DNA of 64,000 bases from Aureimonas endophytica. GTDB taxonomy: Bacteria; Pseudomonadota; Alphaproteobacteria; Rhizobiales; Rhizobiaceae. Below the pieces are notes generated by a model. The model was given only the letters and a program-made list of their open reading frames with translations, was not told the origin of the DNA and ran no database searches. Shown here in pieces: positions 9,654 to 17,936 of the stretch. The translations under genes and the position numbers were made by a program. Each line of letters opens with the position of its first letter. Position 1 is the first letter of the stretch. The DNA is taken from positions 1 to 64,000 of the forward strand of contig NZ_BMIQ01000001.1 in the NCBI RefSeq assembly GCF_014642635.1. The letters are read 5' to 3'.

Positions 9654-10283
9654 TCAGTTCGAGCGCGGCTGGGCCGGCTCGTCGGCCGGCGCCTCGCCGG
9701 AATTGCCGATCACGCCCTCGATCGTGTTCGGCTCCTGGCCCGGCTCCTCCGCCGGCGGCTGGTGCTCCAGCTTCTGGCGCAGGCCCGCCGGCAGAAGCTC
9801 CATCGGCTTCTGCGGCACCGCCGCCTCGAGCTTGCGGCCGAGATCGTCCAGCATGGGCTTCGACCGGGCATTGGCGACCCAGGTCGGCTGGCTTTCCGGC
9901 GGCGTCAGGAAGTTGAAGAGCAGCATCGCCACCACGACGAGGAGGATGCCGCGCGCCGCGCCGAAGGCGAAGCCGAGCATGCGGTCGAGCGCGCCGACCC
10001 GGCTGTCGATGATGAAATCGGCGATGCGCAACGTGATGAAGGAGACGACGATCAGCGTGAGGGCGAAGACGATGCCGGCCGCCGCGATCATCGCGATCTT
10101 CTCGTTGTCCACATATTTCTGCACATAGGGCGTCACCGGCCCGTAGAGGAAGAAGGCCGCCGCCGCCGCCGCCACCCAGGAGAGGATCGACAGCACCTCG
10201 CGGGAGAAGCCCCGGACCATGGCGAGCAGGGCCGAGATCAGCGTCACGCCGAGAAGGATCCCATCCAGCAAGGTGACGGTCAT
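9654..10283 (-). CDS. cvpA: CvpA family membrane protein
   Basis: A 209-residue protein with four predicted membrane segments in the first 150 residues and the family pattern RGFSREVLSI near residue 24. A Pro/Glu-rich polar tail follows (about 150-209). The C-terminal half of CvpA is often variable. CvpA was first tied to colicin V production and is now linked to envelope homeostasis. A cvpA-purF pair is common across proteobacteria; here they are 172 bases apart. That gap (9482-9653) shows no motif I can support. Confidence 0.9.
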   Translation of the reverse strand: MTVTLLDGILLGVTLISALLAMVRGFSREVLSILSWVAAAAAAFFLYGPVTPYVQKYVDNEKIAMIAAAGIVFALTLIVVSFITLRIADFIIDSRVGALDRMLGFAFGAARGILLVVVAMLLFNFLTPPESQPTWVANARSKPMLDDLGRKLEAAVPQKPMELLPAGLRQKLEHQPPAEEPGQEPNTIEGVIGNSGEAPADEPAQPRSN

Positions 10284-10331
10284 CAGGTCGGGGCCTCGTA
10301 TTCGCCGGCGCGCCGCGGGCAGCGCGGGGTC

Positions 10332-10365
10332 AAAAGCACGAAAAGCGCCCGGCGCGCGGCGCCGG
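10332..10365 (-). terminator. Candidate terminator after radA
   Basis: On the minus strand a perfect 7-bp stem CCGGCGC / GCGCCGG (10349-10355 and 10359-10365) with a 3-base loop is followed by GCGCTTTTCGTGCTTTT. It sits between radA and cvpA, so cvpA may have its own promoter or be read through. Confidence 0.55.
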
Positions 10366-10399
10366 ACGGTGGGTCACCCGTGTCATAAGCACTTTTTTC

Positions 10400-11815
10400 T
10401 CAGGAATCATAGTCGATCGCGCGATCCTGTCCCCGGCGGCGGCCGCTGCCGGCGACGCGCGCCACGAGATCGGGCAGCGACTCGACCTCGTGGGTGATGC
10501 CCTCGCGCATCTTCTGCCCTTCGGCGGCGGCCTGCGGCAGCACCGACTGGGCGAAGCCGAGCTTCTCCGCCTCCTTGATGCGCTGGGCCGCATGGGCGAC
10601 GGGACGCACCGCGCCCGACAGGCTGATCTCGCCGAAATAGACGCAGTCGGAAGGCAGAGCCATGCCGGACAGGGAGGAGACGAGCGCCGCCGCGACGGCG
10701 AGATCGGCCGCCGGCTCCGAGATGCGATAGCCGCCGGCGACGTTCAGATAGACGTCGTGCTGGCCGAGCCGGACGCCGCAATGCGCCTCCAGCACGGCGA
10801 GCACCATGGCGAGCCGCGCCGAGTCCCAGCCGACGACCGCGCGACGCGGCGTGCCGAGCGAGGTCGGCGCGACGAGCGCCTGGATCTCGACCAGCACCGG
10901 CCGCGTGCCCTCCATGCCGGCGAAGACGGCGGCGCCAGGGGCCTTGGCGTTGCGCTCGCCGAGAAAGAGCTCGGACGGGTTCGCCACCTCGCGCAGGCCG
11001 CTGTCGCCCATCTCGAAGACGCCGATCTCGTCCGTCGGTCCGAAGCGGTTCTTCACCGTGCGCAGGATGCGGAAGTGATGGCCGCCTTCACCCTCGAAAT
11101 AGAGCACCGCGTCGACCATGTGCTCGACGACGCGCGGCCCGGCGATCTGACCGTCCTTCGTCACGTGGCCGACGAGAATCACCGCCGCGCCGCTGGATTT
11201 CGCGTAGCGCACCAAAGCCTGCACGCCGGAGCGCACCTGCGTCACCGTGCCGGGGGCGGAATCGGCGAGATCCGACCAGAGCGTCTGGATGGAATCGATG
11301 ATCACGAGATCCGGCCGCCGGTCGGTGGCGAGCGTCGCCAGGATGTCCTCGACATTCGTCTCGGCCATCAGCTGCACGTCGGTCTCGGCCGCCTTCAACC
11401 GTTGGGCGCGCAGGCGCACCTGCGCCACGGCCTCCTCGCCGGAAACATAGACGACGCGGTTGCCGGAACGGCTGAGCCCGGCCGCCGCCTGCATCAGGAG
11501 CGTCGACTTGCCGATGCCCGGATCGCCGCCGATGAGAATCGCCGAGCCGCGCACGATGCCGCCGCCGGTCGCCCGGTCGAATTCGGCGATGCCGGCGCGG
11601 ATGCGCGGCGCCTCCTCCAACTCGCCGGAGAGCGGCAGGAGCGCGACCGGCTTGCCCTTGCGCAGCGAGCCGCGCTGCGGGCCGCCGCCGATGCCGCCGG
11701 CCGTGTTCTCCTCGATGATCGTGTTCCACTCGCCGCAGGCCTCGCACTTGCCCTGCCAGCGCGAGGTGACATTGCCGCAGTTCTGGCAGACGAAGGAGAG
11801 TTTCTGCTTGGCCAT
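10400..11815 (-). CDS. radA: DNA repair protein RadA (branch migration ATPase)
   Basis: A 471-residue protein that assists RecA in branch migration and recombination intermediate processing. A C4 zinc finger is at residues 10-27 (CQNC and CEAC). The RecA-like ATPase has Walker A GGDPGIGKST at 96-105 and the RadA-specific KNRFG motif. A C-terminal Lon-like domain follows. The start ATG 11815 gives the standard MAKxKxxFVCQNCG N-terminus; the much longer in-frame ORF is spurious. A candidate SOS-type box lies over its likely promoter. Confidence 0.97.
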   Translation of the reverse strand: MAKQKLSFVCQNCGNVTSRWQGKCEACGEWNTIIEENTAGGIGGGPQRGSLRKGKPVALLPLSGELEEAPRIRAGIAEFDRATGGGIVRGSAILIGGDPGIGKSTLLMQAAAGLSRSGNRVVYVSGEEAVAQVRLRAQRLKAAETDVQLMAETNVEDILATLATDRRPDLVIIDSIQTLWSDLADSAPGTVTQVRSGVQALVRYAKSSGAAVILVGHVTKDGQIAGPRVVEHMVDAVLYFEGEGGHHFRILRTVKNRFGPTDEIGVFEMGDSGLREVANPSELFLGERNAKAPGAAVFAGMEGTRPVLVEIQALVAPTSLGTPRRAVVGWDSARLAMVLAVLEAHCGVRLGQHDVYLNVAGGYRISEPAADLAVAAALVSSLSGMALPSDCVYFGEISLSGAVRPVAHAAQRIKEAEKLGFAQSVLPQAAAEGQKMREGITHEVESLPDLVARVAGSGRRRGQDRAIDYDS

Positions 11816-11844
11816 GATCGATCGCGAAGGATACGTCTCCGCCG

Positions 11845-11873
11845 AAGATGGCATGCGAACAAAAGGGAAACAA
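11845..11873 (-). promoter_or_regulatory. Candidate radA promoter overlapped by an SOS-like box
   Basis: Reading the minus strand, TTGTTT (11873-11868), a 17-base spacer and CATCTT (11850-11845) make a plausible promoter about 30 bases before radA. The motif GTTT-N7-GTTC (11871-11857) overlaps the -35 and spacer. It differs by one base from the alphaproteobacterial LexA box GTTC-N7-GTTC. Confidence 0.4.
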
Positions 11874-11955
11874 GGCCGCCGGCCCGAAAGGCGCGCGGCT
11901 CGGCGTCGATCGTCCCGCCTTCTTTTCCACGGCATCGCATGCGATCCGGCCGAAC

Positions 11956-11960
11956 GGAGG
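11956..11960 (+). promoter_or_regulatory. Ribosome binding site setting the start of the AAA ATPase
   Basis: GGAGG stands 8 bases before TTG 11969. It favours this TTG over the in-frame ATG at 11939, which has no such site. Confidence 0.55.
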
Positions 11961-11968
11961 GTTTCGCC

Positions 11969-13111
11969 TTGCTCACCACGCTCGCCATTTCCGGCTATCG
12001 GTCCTTGCGCGATCTCACCGTGCCGCTCGATCGGCTGACGATCGTCACCGGCGCCAATGGCAGCGGCAAGACGAGCCTTTACCGCGCGCTGCGGCTTCTG
12101 GCGGAAACGGCGCAGGGGCGGCTGGTCGCGACGCTCGCCGCCGAGGGCGGTCTCGCCTCGACGCTCTGGGCCGGGCCGGAGATGATCGGCCGGGCGGTGC
12201 GCGCCGGTCTCCATCCGGTGCAGGGCACGGTGCGCCGAGGTCCTGTCAGCCTGAAGCTCGGCTTCTCAGGAGACGATTTCGGCTTCGCGATCGATCTCGG
12301 CATGCCGAGCGCGGAGAATCCCTTTCCGCACGACCCCGCGATCAAGGTCGAGGCCATGTGGACGGGCGCGTCGCCCGGCCGCGCCTCGCTCTTTGCCGAG
12401 CGCCGCAACGGGCTCGTCCGCCTGCGCCGGGCGAAAAGCCACGAATGGCGCGAGGCGATGACGGACCTCTCGCCCTTCGATTCGATGGTGACGCATTGCG
12501 CCGATCCCCAGGACGGCGCCGAACTCCTGGCGATGCGCGAGCGGATGCGGAACTGGCGCTTCTACGACGCGCTGCGCACCGATCCCGACGCCCCGGCCAG
12601 GCGCCGCCCGGTGATGACCTATACGCCGGTTCTGGCCGGCGACGGCGCGGATCTCGCCGCCGCCATCGCCACGATCCGCGCCATCGGCGACGCGGAAGCG
12701 CTGGACGCGATCGTGGCGAGGGCCTTTCCGGGCTCGTATCTTGCCAGCGATCCCGGCGGTCTCGCCCTCCATCAGCATGGGCTGCTGCGTCCGCTGGGGG
12801 CGGCGGAGCTGTCGGACGGGACGCTGCGCTATCTCCTGCTCGCCGCCGCGCTGCTGTCGCCCCGGCCGCCCGAACTGATGGTGCTGAACGAGCCGGAGGC
12901 GAGCCTGCATCCATCGCTGATGGAGCCGCTGGCCGAGCTTCTGGCCGTCGCGTCCCGGCGCGGCCAGATCGCCATCGTCACCCATAGCGAAGCGCTGCTC
13001 GCCGCGCTGCGGACCGGCGGCGCGGCGGCGGAGATCCGTCTGGAGAAGAGCTTCGGCGAGACCGGCGCGCCCGATCTCGACGCGCCGCGCTGGACCTGGC
13101 CGAAGCGGTAG
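11969..13111 (+). CDS. AAA family ATPase, ABC/RecF-like (COG4637-like), function unknown
   Basis: A 380-residue protein resembling RecF/OLD/SMC-type heads. Walker A GANGSGKT is at residues 28-35, right after an N-terminal FRSL-like segment (GYRSLRDL). A signature-like LSDGTLRYL precedes Walker B VLNEPEASLHP, in which Asn replaces the usual Asp, then THSEALL, an H-loop-like end. No coiled-coil arm, TOPRIM nuclease or other effector domain is visible. It stands alone, divergent from radA and convergent with dnaB, so no partner is suggested beyond that setting. The start is TTG 11969, chosen on its ribosome binding site. Confidence 0.85.
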   Translation: MLTTLAISGYRSLRDLTVPLDRLTIVTGANGSGKTSLYRALRLLAETAQGRLVATLAAEGGLASTLWAGPEMIGRAVRAGLHPVQGTVRRGPVSLKLGFSGDDFGFAIDLGMPSAENPFPHDPAIKVEAMWTGASPGRASLFAERRNGLVRLRRAKSHEWREAMTDLSPFDSMVTHCADPQDGAELLAMRERMRNWRFYDALRTDPDAPARRRPVMTYTPVLAGDGADLAAAIATIRAIGDAEALDAIVARAFPGSYLASDPGGLALHQHGLLRPLGAAELSDGTLRYLLLAAALLSPRPPELMVLNEPEASLHPSLMEPLAELLAVASRRGQIAIVTHSEALLAALRTGGAAAEIRLEKSFGETGAPDLDAPRWTWPKR

Positions 13112-13139
13112 CGCCGAAGGCTCCGCGTCGCCGCGCCTC

Positions 13140-14627
13140 CTACTCGAACCGTTCCGGCAGATAGGCTTCCTCGGCGAGGTCGCTGAAGCGGGTATATTCC
13201 GCCTGGAAGGCGAGGGGCGCCGTGCCGGTCGGTCCGTGGCGCTGCTTGGCGATGATGACCTCCGCCTTACCGCGCGCCTCGTTCATCGCCGTCTCCCAGG
13301 TGATGTGCTCCTGGGTGCCGAATTTCGGCTCCTTCGACTGGAGGTAGTATTCCTCGCGATAGACGAAGAGCACGACGTCGGCGTCCTGCTCGATCGAGCC
13401 CGATTCGCGCAGGTCCGACAGCTGCGGCCGCTTGTCGTCGCGCGATTCGACCTGACGCGACAGCTGCGACAGCGCGACGATCGGCACGTTCAGCTCCTTG
13501 GCCAGCGCCTTCAGGCCGGTGGTGATCTCGGTGATCTCCTGCACGCGGTTGCCCGAGGTCTTGGAGGAGCCCTGCATGAGCTGCACATAGTCGATGATCA
13601 TGACGTCGAGGCCGCGCTGGCGCTTGAGGCGCCGGGCGCGGGCCGCGAGCTGCGCGATCGAGATGCCGCCCGTCTGGTCGATATAGAACGGGATGCGCTG
13701 CATCGTCTCCGAACAGGCGATGAGCTTCACCAGTTCGGAATCGTTGATCGTGCCGCGCCTGATCTTCGAGGAGGAGATCTCCGTCTGTTCCGAGATGATA
13801 CGGGTGGCGAGCTGTTCCGACGACATTTCGAGACTGAAGAAGGCGACGACGCCGCCGTTCTTCGCCGTAACCGAACCGTCCGACTGCTGCGCCGGCTCGT
13901 AGGCCGCCGCGATGTTGAAGGCGATGTTGGTGACGAGCGAGGTCTTGCCCATCGCCGGGCGGCCGGCGAGAATCACGAGGTCGGAGCGCTGCAGCCCGCC
14001 GAGGCGCCGGTCGAGCCCGGCGATGCCGGTCGAGATGCCGGATAGGCCGCCGTCGCGATCCTTGGCGGCAGTCGCCATCTGCACGGCGAGCGTCAGCGCC
14101 TCGGTGAAGGGCTGGAAGCCGCCGTCGTAGCGGCCGGTCTCGGCCAATTCGAACAGGCGGCGCTCGGCCTCCTCGATCTGGTTCTTCGGCTCCATGTCGA
14201 CCGGCGCGTCGAAGGCGACATTGACCATGTCCTCGCCGATGCGGATCAGCGAGCGGCGGATCGCCAGATCGTAGATGGCGCGGCCGTAGTCGTTGGTGTT
14301 GATGATCGTCGTCGCCTCGGCGGCGAGACGCGCCAGATATTGCGCCACGGTGATCTCGCCCACCCGGTCGCCCGCCGCCAGGAAGGTCTTGATCGTCACC
14401 GGATTGGCGATCTTGCCCATCCGGATCATCTCCGACGTCTTGGCATAGATCTCCCGATGCAGCGGCTCGTGGAAATGATCCGGCTTCAGGTAGTCGTGGA
14501 CGATGTAATAGGCGTCGTTGTTGACGAGAATCGCGCCGAGCAGCGCCTGTTCCGCCTCGATGTTGTTGGGTGCTTCGCGATACGGCGAGGCCGCGTCGCC
14601 GTGAAGCTTCAAGACCGCTTCCGCCAT
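13140..14627 (-). CDS. dnaB: Replicative DNA helicase DnaB
   Basis: The 495-residue hexameric helicase of the replication fork. The N-terminal DnaB domain (about residues 20-125) has the usual NNIEAEQALLGAIL start. A linker leads to the RecA-like helicase domain with Walker A AGRPAMGKTS at 221-230 and conserved FSLEMSSEQL and IIDYVQLM blocks. No intein is present. Its 160-base upstream gap carries a striking set of DnaA-type motifs, described separately. Confidence 0.98.
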   Translation of the reverse strand: MAEAVLKLHGDAASPYREAPNNIEAEQALLGAILVNNDAYYIVHDYLKPDHFHEPLHREIYAKTSEMIRMGKIANPVTIKTFLAAGDRVGEITVAQYLARLAAEATTIINTNDYGRAIYDLAIRRSLIRIGEDMVNVAFDAPVDMEPKNQIEEAERRLFELAETGRYDGGFQPFTEALTLAVQMATAAKDRDGGLSGISTGIAGLDRRLGGLQRSDLVILAGRPAMGKTSLVTNIAFNIAAAYEPAQQSDGSVTAKNGGVVAFFSLEMSSEQLATRIISEQTEISSSKIRRGTINDSELVKLIACSETMQRIPFYIDQTGGISIAQLAARARRLKRQRGLDVMIIDYVQLMQGSSKTSGNRVQEITEITTGLKALAKELNVPIVALSQLSRQVESRDDKRPQLSDLRESGSIEQDADVVLFVYREEYYLQSKEPKFGTQEHITWETAMNEARGKAEVIIAKQRHGPTGTAPLAFQAEYTRFSDLAEEAYLPERFE

Positions 14628-14721
14628 GGCCGCCCTTTTCCTTCGATGTCCGAACCCTCGCTTCTACCGAAAGATGGGGGTTCTTTCCAACGGCGAAACC
14701 GTCGCGGACAGGAAAATCTTC

Positions 14722-14774
14722 TTATCCACAGCTGCGGGGAGAAGGTTGTGGAGCCTTTGTGGACGACCTGTGGA
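14722..14774 (-). promoter_or_regulatory. Cluster of DnaA-box-type motifs upstream of dnaB
   Basis: A perfect DnaA box TTATCCACA is at 14722-14730. Three copies of TGTGGA in the opposite orientation follow at 14747, 14758 and 14769, spaced exactly 11 bases apart. The set lies 95-147 bases upstream of the dnaB start, in the 160-base gap between dnaB and the 3' end of cfa. DnaA binding is inferred from the consensus TTATNCACA; the three half-site copies match only its TCCACA core. Confidence 0.5.
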
Positions 14775-14787
14775 TTTCGGGCCGCGC

Positions 14788-16056
14788 CTATTCCGCCGCC
14801 TGGCAGGCCGTGCCGCGCAGGTCGAGCCCGGCCTCGCGCAGGCGAAGCTGCCGTTCGGCTTCCGCGATATAGTCCCGCGTGATCGGCACCGCGCCATGGC
14901 GCCTGGCAATCTGGAACTGGAAGACGTTGAGGTCCCAGAAGCGGAAGGAGGCCTCCGACCCCGCGAGATAAAACTCCCACATGCGGCAGAAGCGTTCGTC
15001 GTAGATCGCCTTCGCCTCGTCGCGCCGGGCGAGGAAGCGCTGCCGCCAGTGCCGCAGCGTATCGGCATAGTGCAGACGCAGGATCTCGACATCGGTGACG
15101 ATCAGGTCGGCGCGTTCGATCGCCGGCGTCATCTCCGACAGGGTCGGCAGATAGCCGCCGGGAAAGATGTATTTCGCGATGAAGCTGTTGGTGTTGCGCG
15201 GCGGCTGATAGTGGCCGATCGTGTGGAGGAGCATCACGCCGTCGCGGTCGAGGAGACGCGCCGCCTGGCCGAAGAACTCGTCGTAGAAGTCCTTGCCAAC
15301 ATGCTCGAACATGCCGACCGAGACGATGCGGTCGAACGGCCCCTCGGCCCGGCGGTAATCCAGGAGCTTGAAGTCGGCGCAGCGCGACAGACCGGCCGCC
15401 GCCGCGCGCTGGACGGCGATGGCCTGCTGTTCAGTGGACAGCGTCACGCCCGTCACCCGGGCGTCGGCATGGGCGGCGAGATAGAGGCCGAGGCCGCCCC
15501 AGCCGCAGCCGATGTCGAGCACGGAGAGATTCGGCCGGTCCATCACCAGCTTCGCCGCGACATGGCGCTTCTTGGCGAGCTGCGCCTCGTCGAGCCCCAT
15601 CTCGGGATGCTCGAAATAGGCGCAGGAATATTGCCGGTCGGGATCGAGGAAGAGCGAATAGAAATCGGCGGACAGGTCGTAATGATGCCGCACGTTGCGG
15701 CGGGAGCGGGCAAGATCGTTGTGCTGGGCGGCGCGGCGCCAGAGCAGCCGGGCCGTCTCGATGGCCTTCATCCAGACCGTGCCCCAGCCGGGATCGGTGG
15801 AATTGATCGCGACGACCTCCAGCACGTCGTAGATCGTGCCGTCGAGGATGTCGATCTCGCCGTCCATGAAGCATTCGCCGAGCTTCAGCGAAGGATTGAG
15901 CGCCACCGCGCGCTCGGCCGCGCCCGTGTTGAAGCGAATATGCGCGGAAGGTCTGGCGCCGTTGCCGTAACGGTGCCTGCCGCCGCCGGCATCGGTGACC
16001 TCCAGCGTTCCGACACGGATCAGGCGAGCGAGGAAATAGGACAGCAGCCGAAACAT
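14788..16056 (-). CDS. cfa: Cyclopropane-fatty-acyl-phospholipid synthase
   Basis: A 422-residue SAM-dependent enzyme that adds a methylene bridge to unsaturated acyl chains of membrane phospholipids. Family blocks HYDLSADFYSLFLD (125-138) and QYSCAYF (142-148) and the SAM motif VLDIGCGWGGLG (179-190) are intact. The start ATG 16056 gives MFRLLSYFLARLIRVG, which matches the family; the longer ORF is rejected. Its leader carries two inverted repeats, noted separately. Confidence 0.95.
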   Translation of the reverse strand: MFRLLSYFLARLIRVGTLEVTDAGGGRHRYGNGARPSAHIRFNTGAAERAVALNPSLKLGECFMDGEIDILDGTIYDVLEVVAINSTDPGWGTVWMKAIETARLLWRRAAQHNDLARSRRNVRHHYDLSADFYSLFLDPDRQYSCAYFEHPEMGLDEAQLAKKRHVAAKLVMDRPNLSVLDIGCGWGGLGLYLAAHADARVTGVTLSTEQQAIAVQRAAAAGLSRCADFKLLDYRRAEGPFDRIVSVGMFEHVGKDFYDEFFGQAARLLDRDGVMLLHTIGHYQPPRNTNSFIAKYIFPGGYLPTLSEMTPAIERADLIVTDVEILRLHYADTLRHWRQRFLARRDEAKAIYDERFCRMWEFYLAGSEASFRFWDLNVFQFQIARRHGAVPITRDYIAEAERQLRLREAGLDLRGTACQAAE

Positions 16057-16079
16057 CGCGGGCAACTCTCGACGAATGC

Positions 16080-16143
16080 CGGCTTTTCGGACGGACGGAC
16101 CCCTGGAAAAGCCGCTCTCAACCCTTGCGAACTGACGAGTTCG
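16080..16143 (-). promoter_or_regulatory. Two inverted repeats in the cfa upstream region
   Basis: Arms CGGCTTTTC (16080-16088) and GAAAAGCCG (16106-16114) are perfect and could fold in the cfa leader RNA 24-58 bases before its start. Further upstream CGAACT-gacg-AGTTCG (16128-16143) is a perfect 6+4+6 palindrome, a possible protein binding site. No known regulator is assigned. Confidence 0.35.
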
Positions 16144-16190
16144 ATCAAACGATAAGGTGTTGCGGCGCGAAGACAAGGGCTCGCTTCGTT

Positions 16191-16230
16191 GCAAAGCAAA
16201 GGGCCCCGGAGTGGAAAACTCCGAGGCCCC
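16191..16230 (-). terminator. Terminator of the rpsF-rpsR-DUF2232-rplI operon
   Basis: A stem of GGGCC-C-CGGAGT (16202 side) with ACTCCG-A-GGCCCC (16218-16230) has one mismatch and a 5-base loop. On the minus strand it is followed by TTTGCTTTGC. It begins about 20 bases past the rplI stop. Confidence 0.65.
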
Positions 16231-16250
16231 CGTTGCGTTTTTCCGAAAGA

Positions 16251-16829
16251 TCAGGCGGAGGCTTCTTCTTCGCCCGCCTCTTCCTCCTCGACGAGTTCCT
16301 CGTCGTAGTTCTCTTCCTCGTCATCGCCATAGATGGCGGCGGCCGAGGTCAGGCTCTCGCCGCGCGCCTGGCGGTCGGCCTCGTCCTGCGAGCGGGCGAT
16401 GTTGAAGGTGACCTCCAGCTCGACTTCCGGATGGAGCGACAGCAGCACCGGATGCAGGCCGATCGTCTTGATCGGCTGCTTCATCTGCGCCGCGTTGCGG
16501 CTGACCTTGACGCCTTCGGCATTCAGGAGATCCGCGACGTCGCGGGCCGAGACCGAGCCGTAGAGCTGGCCCGTCTCGCCGGCCGAGCGGACGATCACGA
16601 AGGTGCGGCCGCGCAGCTGGCCGGCGACGCCGAAGGCTTCCTGCTTGCGCTCCTCGTTCCGGGCGATGAGCTCGGCCTTCTGCGATTCGAACTTGGTGCG
16701 ATTGGCCTCGTTGGCGCGCAGCGCCCGGCCGCTGGGCAGGAGATAGTTGCGGGCGAAACCGTCCTTGACGCGGACGGTGTCGCCCATCTGGCCGAGACGC
16801 GCGATGCGCTCGAGGAGAATGACTTCCAT
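16251..16829 (-). CDS. rplI: 50S ribosomal protein L9
   Basis: A 192-residue L9. The standard N-terminal domain ([19 protein letters not shown]) and central helix are followed by the second rRNA-binding domain. A strongly acidic tail covers the last 24 or so residues (rich in E and D). Enterobacterial L9 is about 149 residues; the acidic extension is usual for this order. It is the last gene of the ribosomal group. Confidence 0.97.
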   Translation of the reverse strand: MEVILLERIARLGQMGDTVRVKDGFARNYLLPSGRALRANEANRTKFESQKAELIARNEERKQEAFGVAGQLRGRTFVIVRSAGETGQLYGSVSARDVADLLNAEGVKVSRNAAQMKQPIKTIGLHPVLLSLHPEVELEVTFNIARSQDEADRQARGESLTSAAAIYGDDEEENYDEELVEEEEAGEEEASA

Positions 16830-16859
16830 GGTTCTTTCCTTTCGAGATGCTTGGAAGCT

Positions 16860-17804
16860 TCAGGGTGAGGGGATCGCGCTCGGCCGGCGCGCCGTCTCGG
16901 ACAGGCCGATGATGGTCGCGACGAAGAGCGGGAAGGTGAGGAGCAGGATCGCCATGTAGAGGGCAAAGAGGATCAGCCCGCGCGAGCGCGTCGCCCGCGT
17001 CATGCGGTGGATCGCGGCGAGGCCGGCAAGGGTGAAGCCCATGCCGAAGCTGCCGGCGACCACCGCGCCGACATTGCCGAGCGTGCCCGGCGCGAAGCTC
17101 GCGACGAGGCCGGCGCCGAAGACGAGAAGCGCCGGGCGCGGCAGCGCCGAGGCCTTCGCCGGCAGGTCGTCGCGCGGCCGGGCGAGCTTGCCGGACAGGC
17201 GGGTGATCGAGGCGGCGAAATAGAGGCAAACGGCGAGCATCGCGACGAGCAGCGCCGGCTGCAGGAAGGGAATCAGCGTCACCACCTGATGGGCGAGACG
17301 GTCGACCTGGTCCTGGGAGGCGGGATCGCCGATCTGCGTGCTGAGGGCGCGGCCGAGCTCGTCGCCGATGGCGGCGGCGTCGAAGCCGACCAGCCAGCCG
17401 ACGAAGAGACAGGCGAGCGCGGCGACGAGCGCGATGGCGAAGAGAATGCGCGGCACCGGGAACCAGTCGAGCGCCGGCGCGCCGTTCGGGCCGGCCGGCC
17501 GGCCGTCGTCGGCAAGGCGCGCGAGGCCGGCGACATGGCCGATCGCGGCGGCCAGCAGCGCGATGGCGGCGAAGAGCAGGAGGCCGCTCGCCGGCGCGCC
17601 GGTGATCGCGCCGATGGTGACGGCGGCCGCGCCCGCCGCGACGAAGCCGACGAGGCTGCCCCAGCCGAGACTGGCGATGAAGATGGGAAGCGGCGCGATC
17701 AGCGACAGGACCACGGCCAGCATCGATTGCAGCACCACGCCGGCGAAGAGCAAGGCGGAGGCGAAGCCGGCGGCAAGGCCGATGAGGATCGCGAGCGGGT
17801 TCAT
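16860..17804 (-). CDS. DUF2232 family membrane protein
   Basis: A 314-residue hydrophobic protein with about eight predicted membrane segments, starting at the N-terminus (MNPLAILIGLAAGFASALLF). Position between rpsR and rplI is the conserved place for DUF2232 (YybS-like) proteins in alphaproteobacteria. The function is not known to me; it may be a transporter-like component. It lies 132 bases after rpsR, in contrast to the tight rpsF-rpsR spacing. Confidence 0.85.
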   Translation of the reverse strand: MNPLAILIGLAAGFASALLFAGVVLQSMLAVVLSLIAPLPIFIASLGWGSLVGFVAAGAAAVTIGAITGAPASGLLLFAAIALLAAAIGHVAGLARLADDGRPAGPNGAPALDWFPVPRILFAIALVAALACLFVGWLVGFDAAAIGDELGRALSTQIGDPASQDQVDRLAHQVVTLIPFLQPALLVAMLAVCLYFAASITRLSGKLARPRDDLPAKASALPRPALLVFGAGLVASFAPGTLGNVGAVVAGSFGMGFTLAGLAAIHRMTRATRSRGLILFALYMAILLLTFPLFVATIIGLSETARRPSAIPSP

Positions 17805-17836
17805 GCGGAAGGCGCTGTCCTGCGGTGGGGCAGTTA

Positions 17837-17920
17837 GGAGCGGTGGCGCTCCAACATGGCGGGAATGTCACGCCATCCCGGAGCCGGCGGGATGGGGAAC
17901 GGCGGGCTGATGCCCGCCGT
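17837..17920 (-). repeat. Three consecutive perfect hairpins between rpsR and the DUF2232 gene
   Basis: GGAGCG-gtgg-CGCTCC (17837-17852), CCATCCCG-N7-CGGGATGG (17873-17895) and ACGGCGGGC-tgat-GCCCGCCGT (17899-17920) follow one another within 84 bases. None is followed by a clear U-tract. They probably fold in the operon mRNA as processing, stabilising or attenuating structures. Confidence 0.6.
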
Positions 17921-17936
17921 CGTCATGGCATGAGCC

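Noticed and set aside
7568-9916. Long plus-strand open frame (782 codons) opposite the SDR and purF
   Set aside because: Same antisense effect of high GC. purF and the SDR have complete motif sets on the other strand.
10490-11968. Plus-strand extension of the AAA ATPase frame across radA
   Set aside because: The sequence before 11939 is an antisense shadow of radA. The ATPase fold starts at its first beta strand just after TTG 11969.
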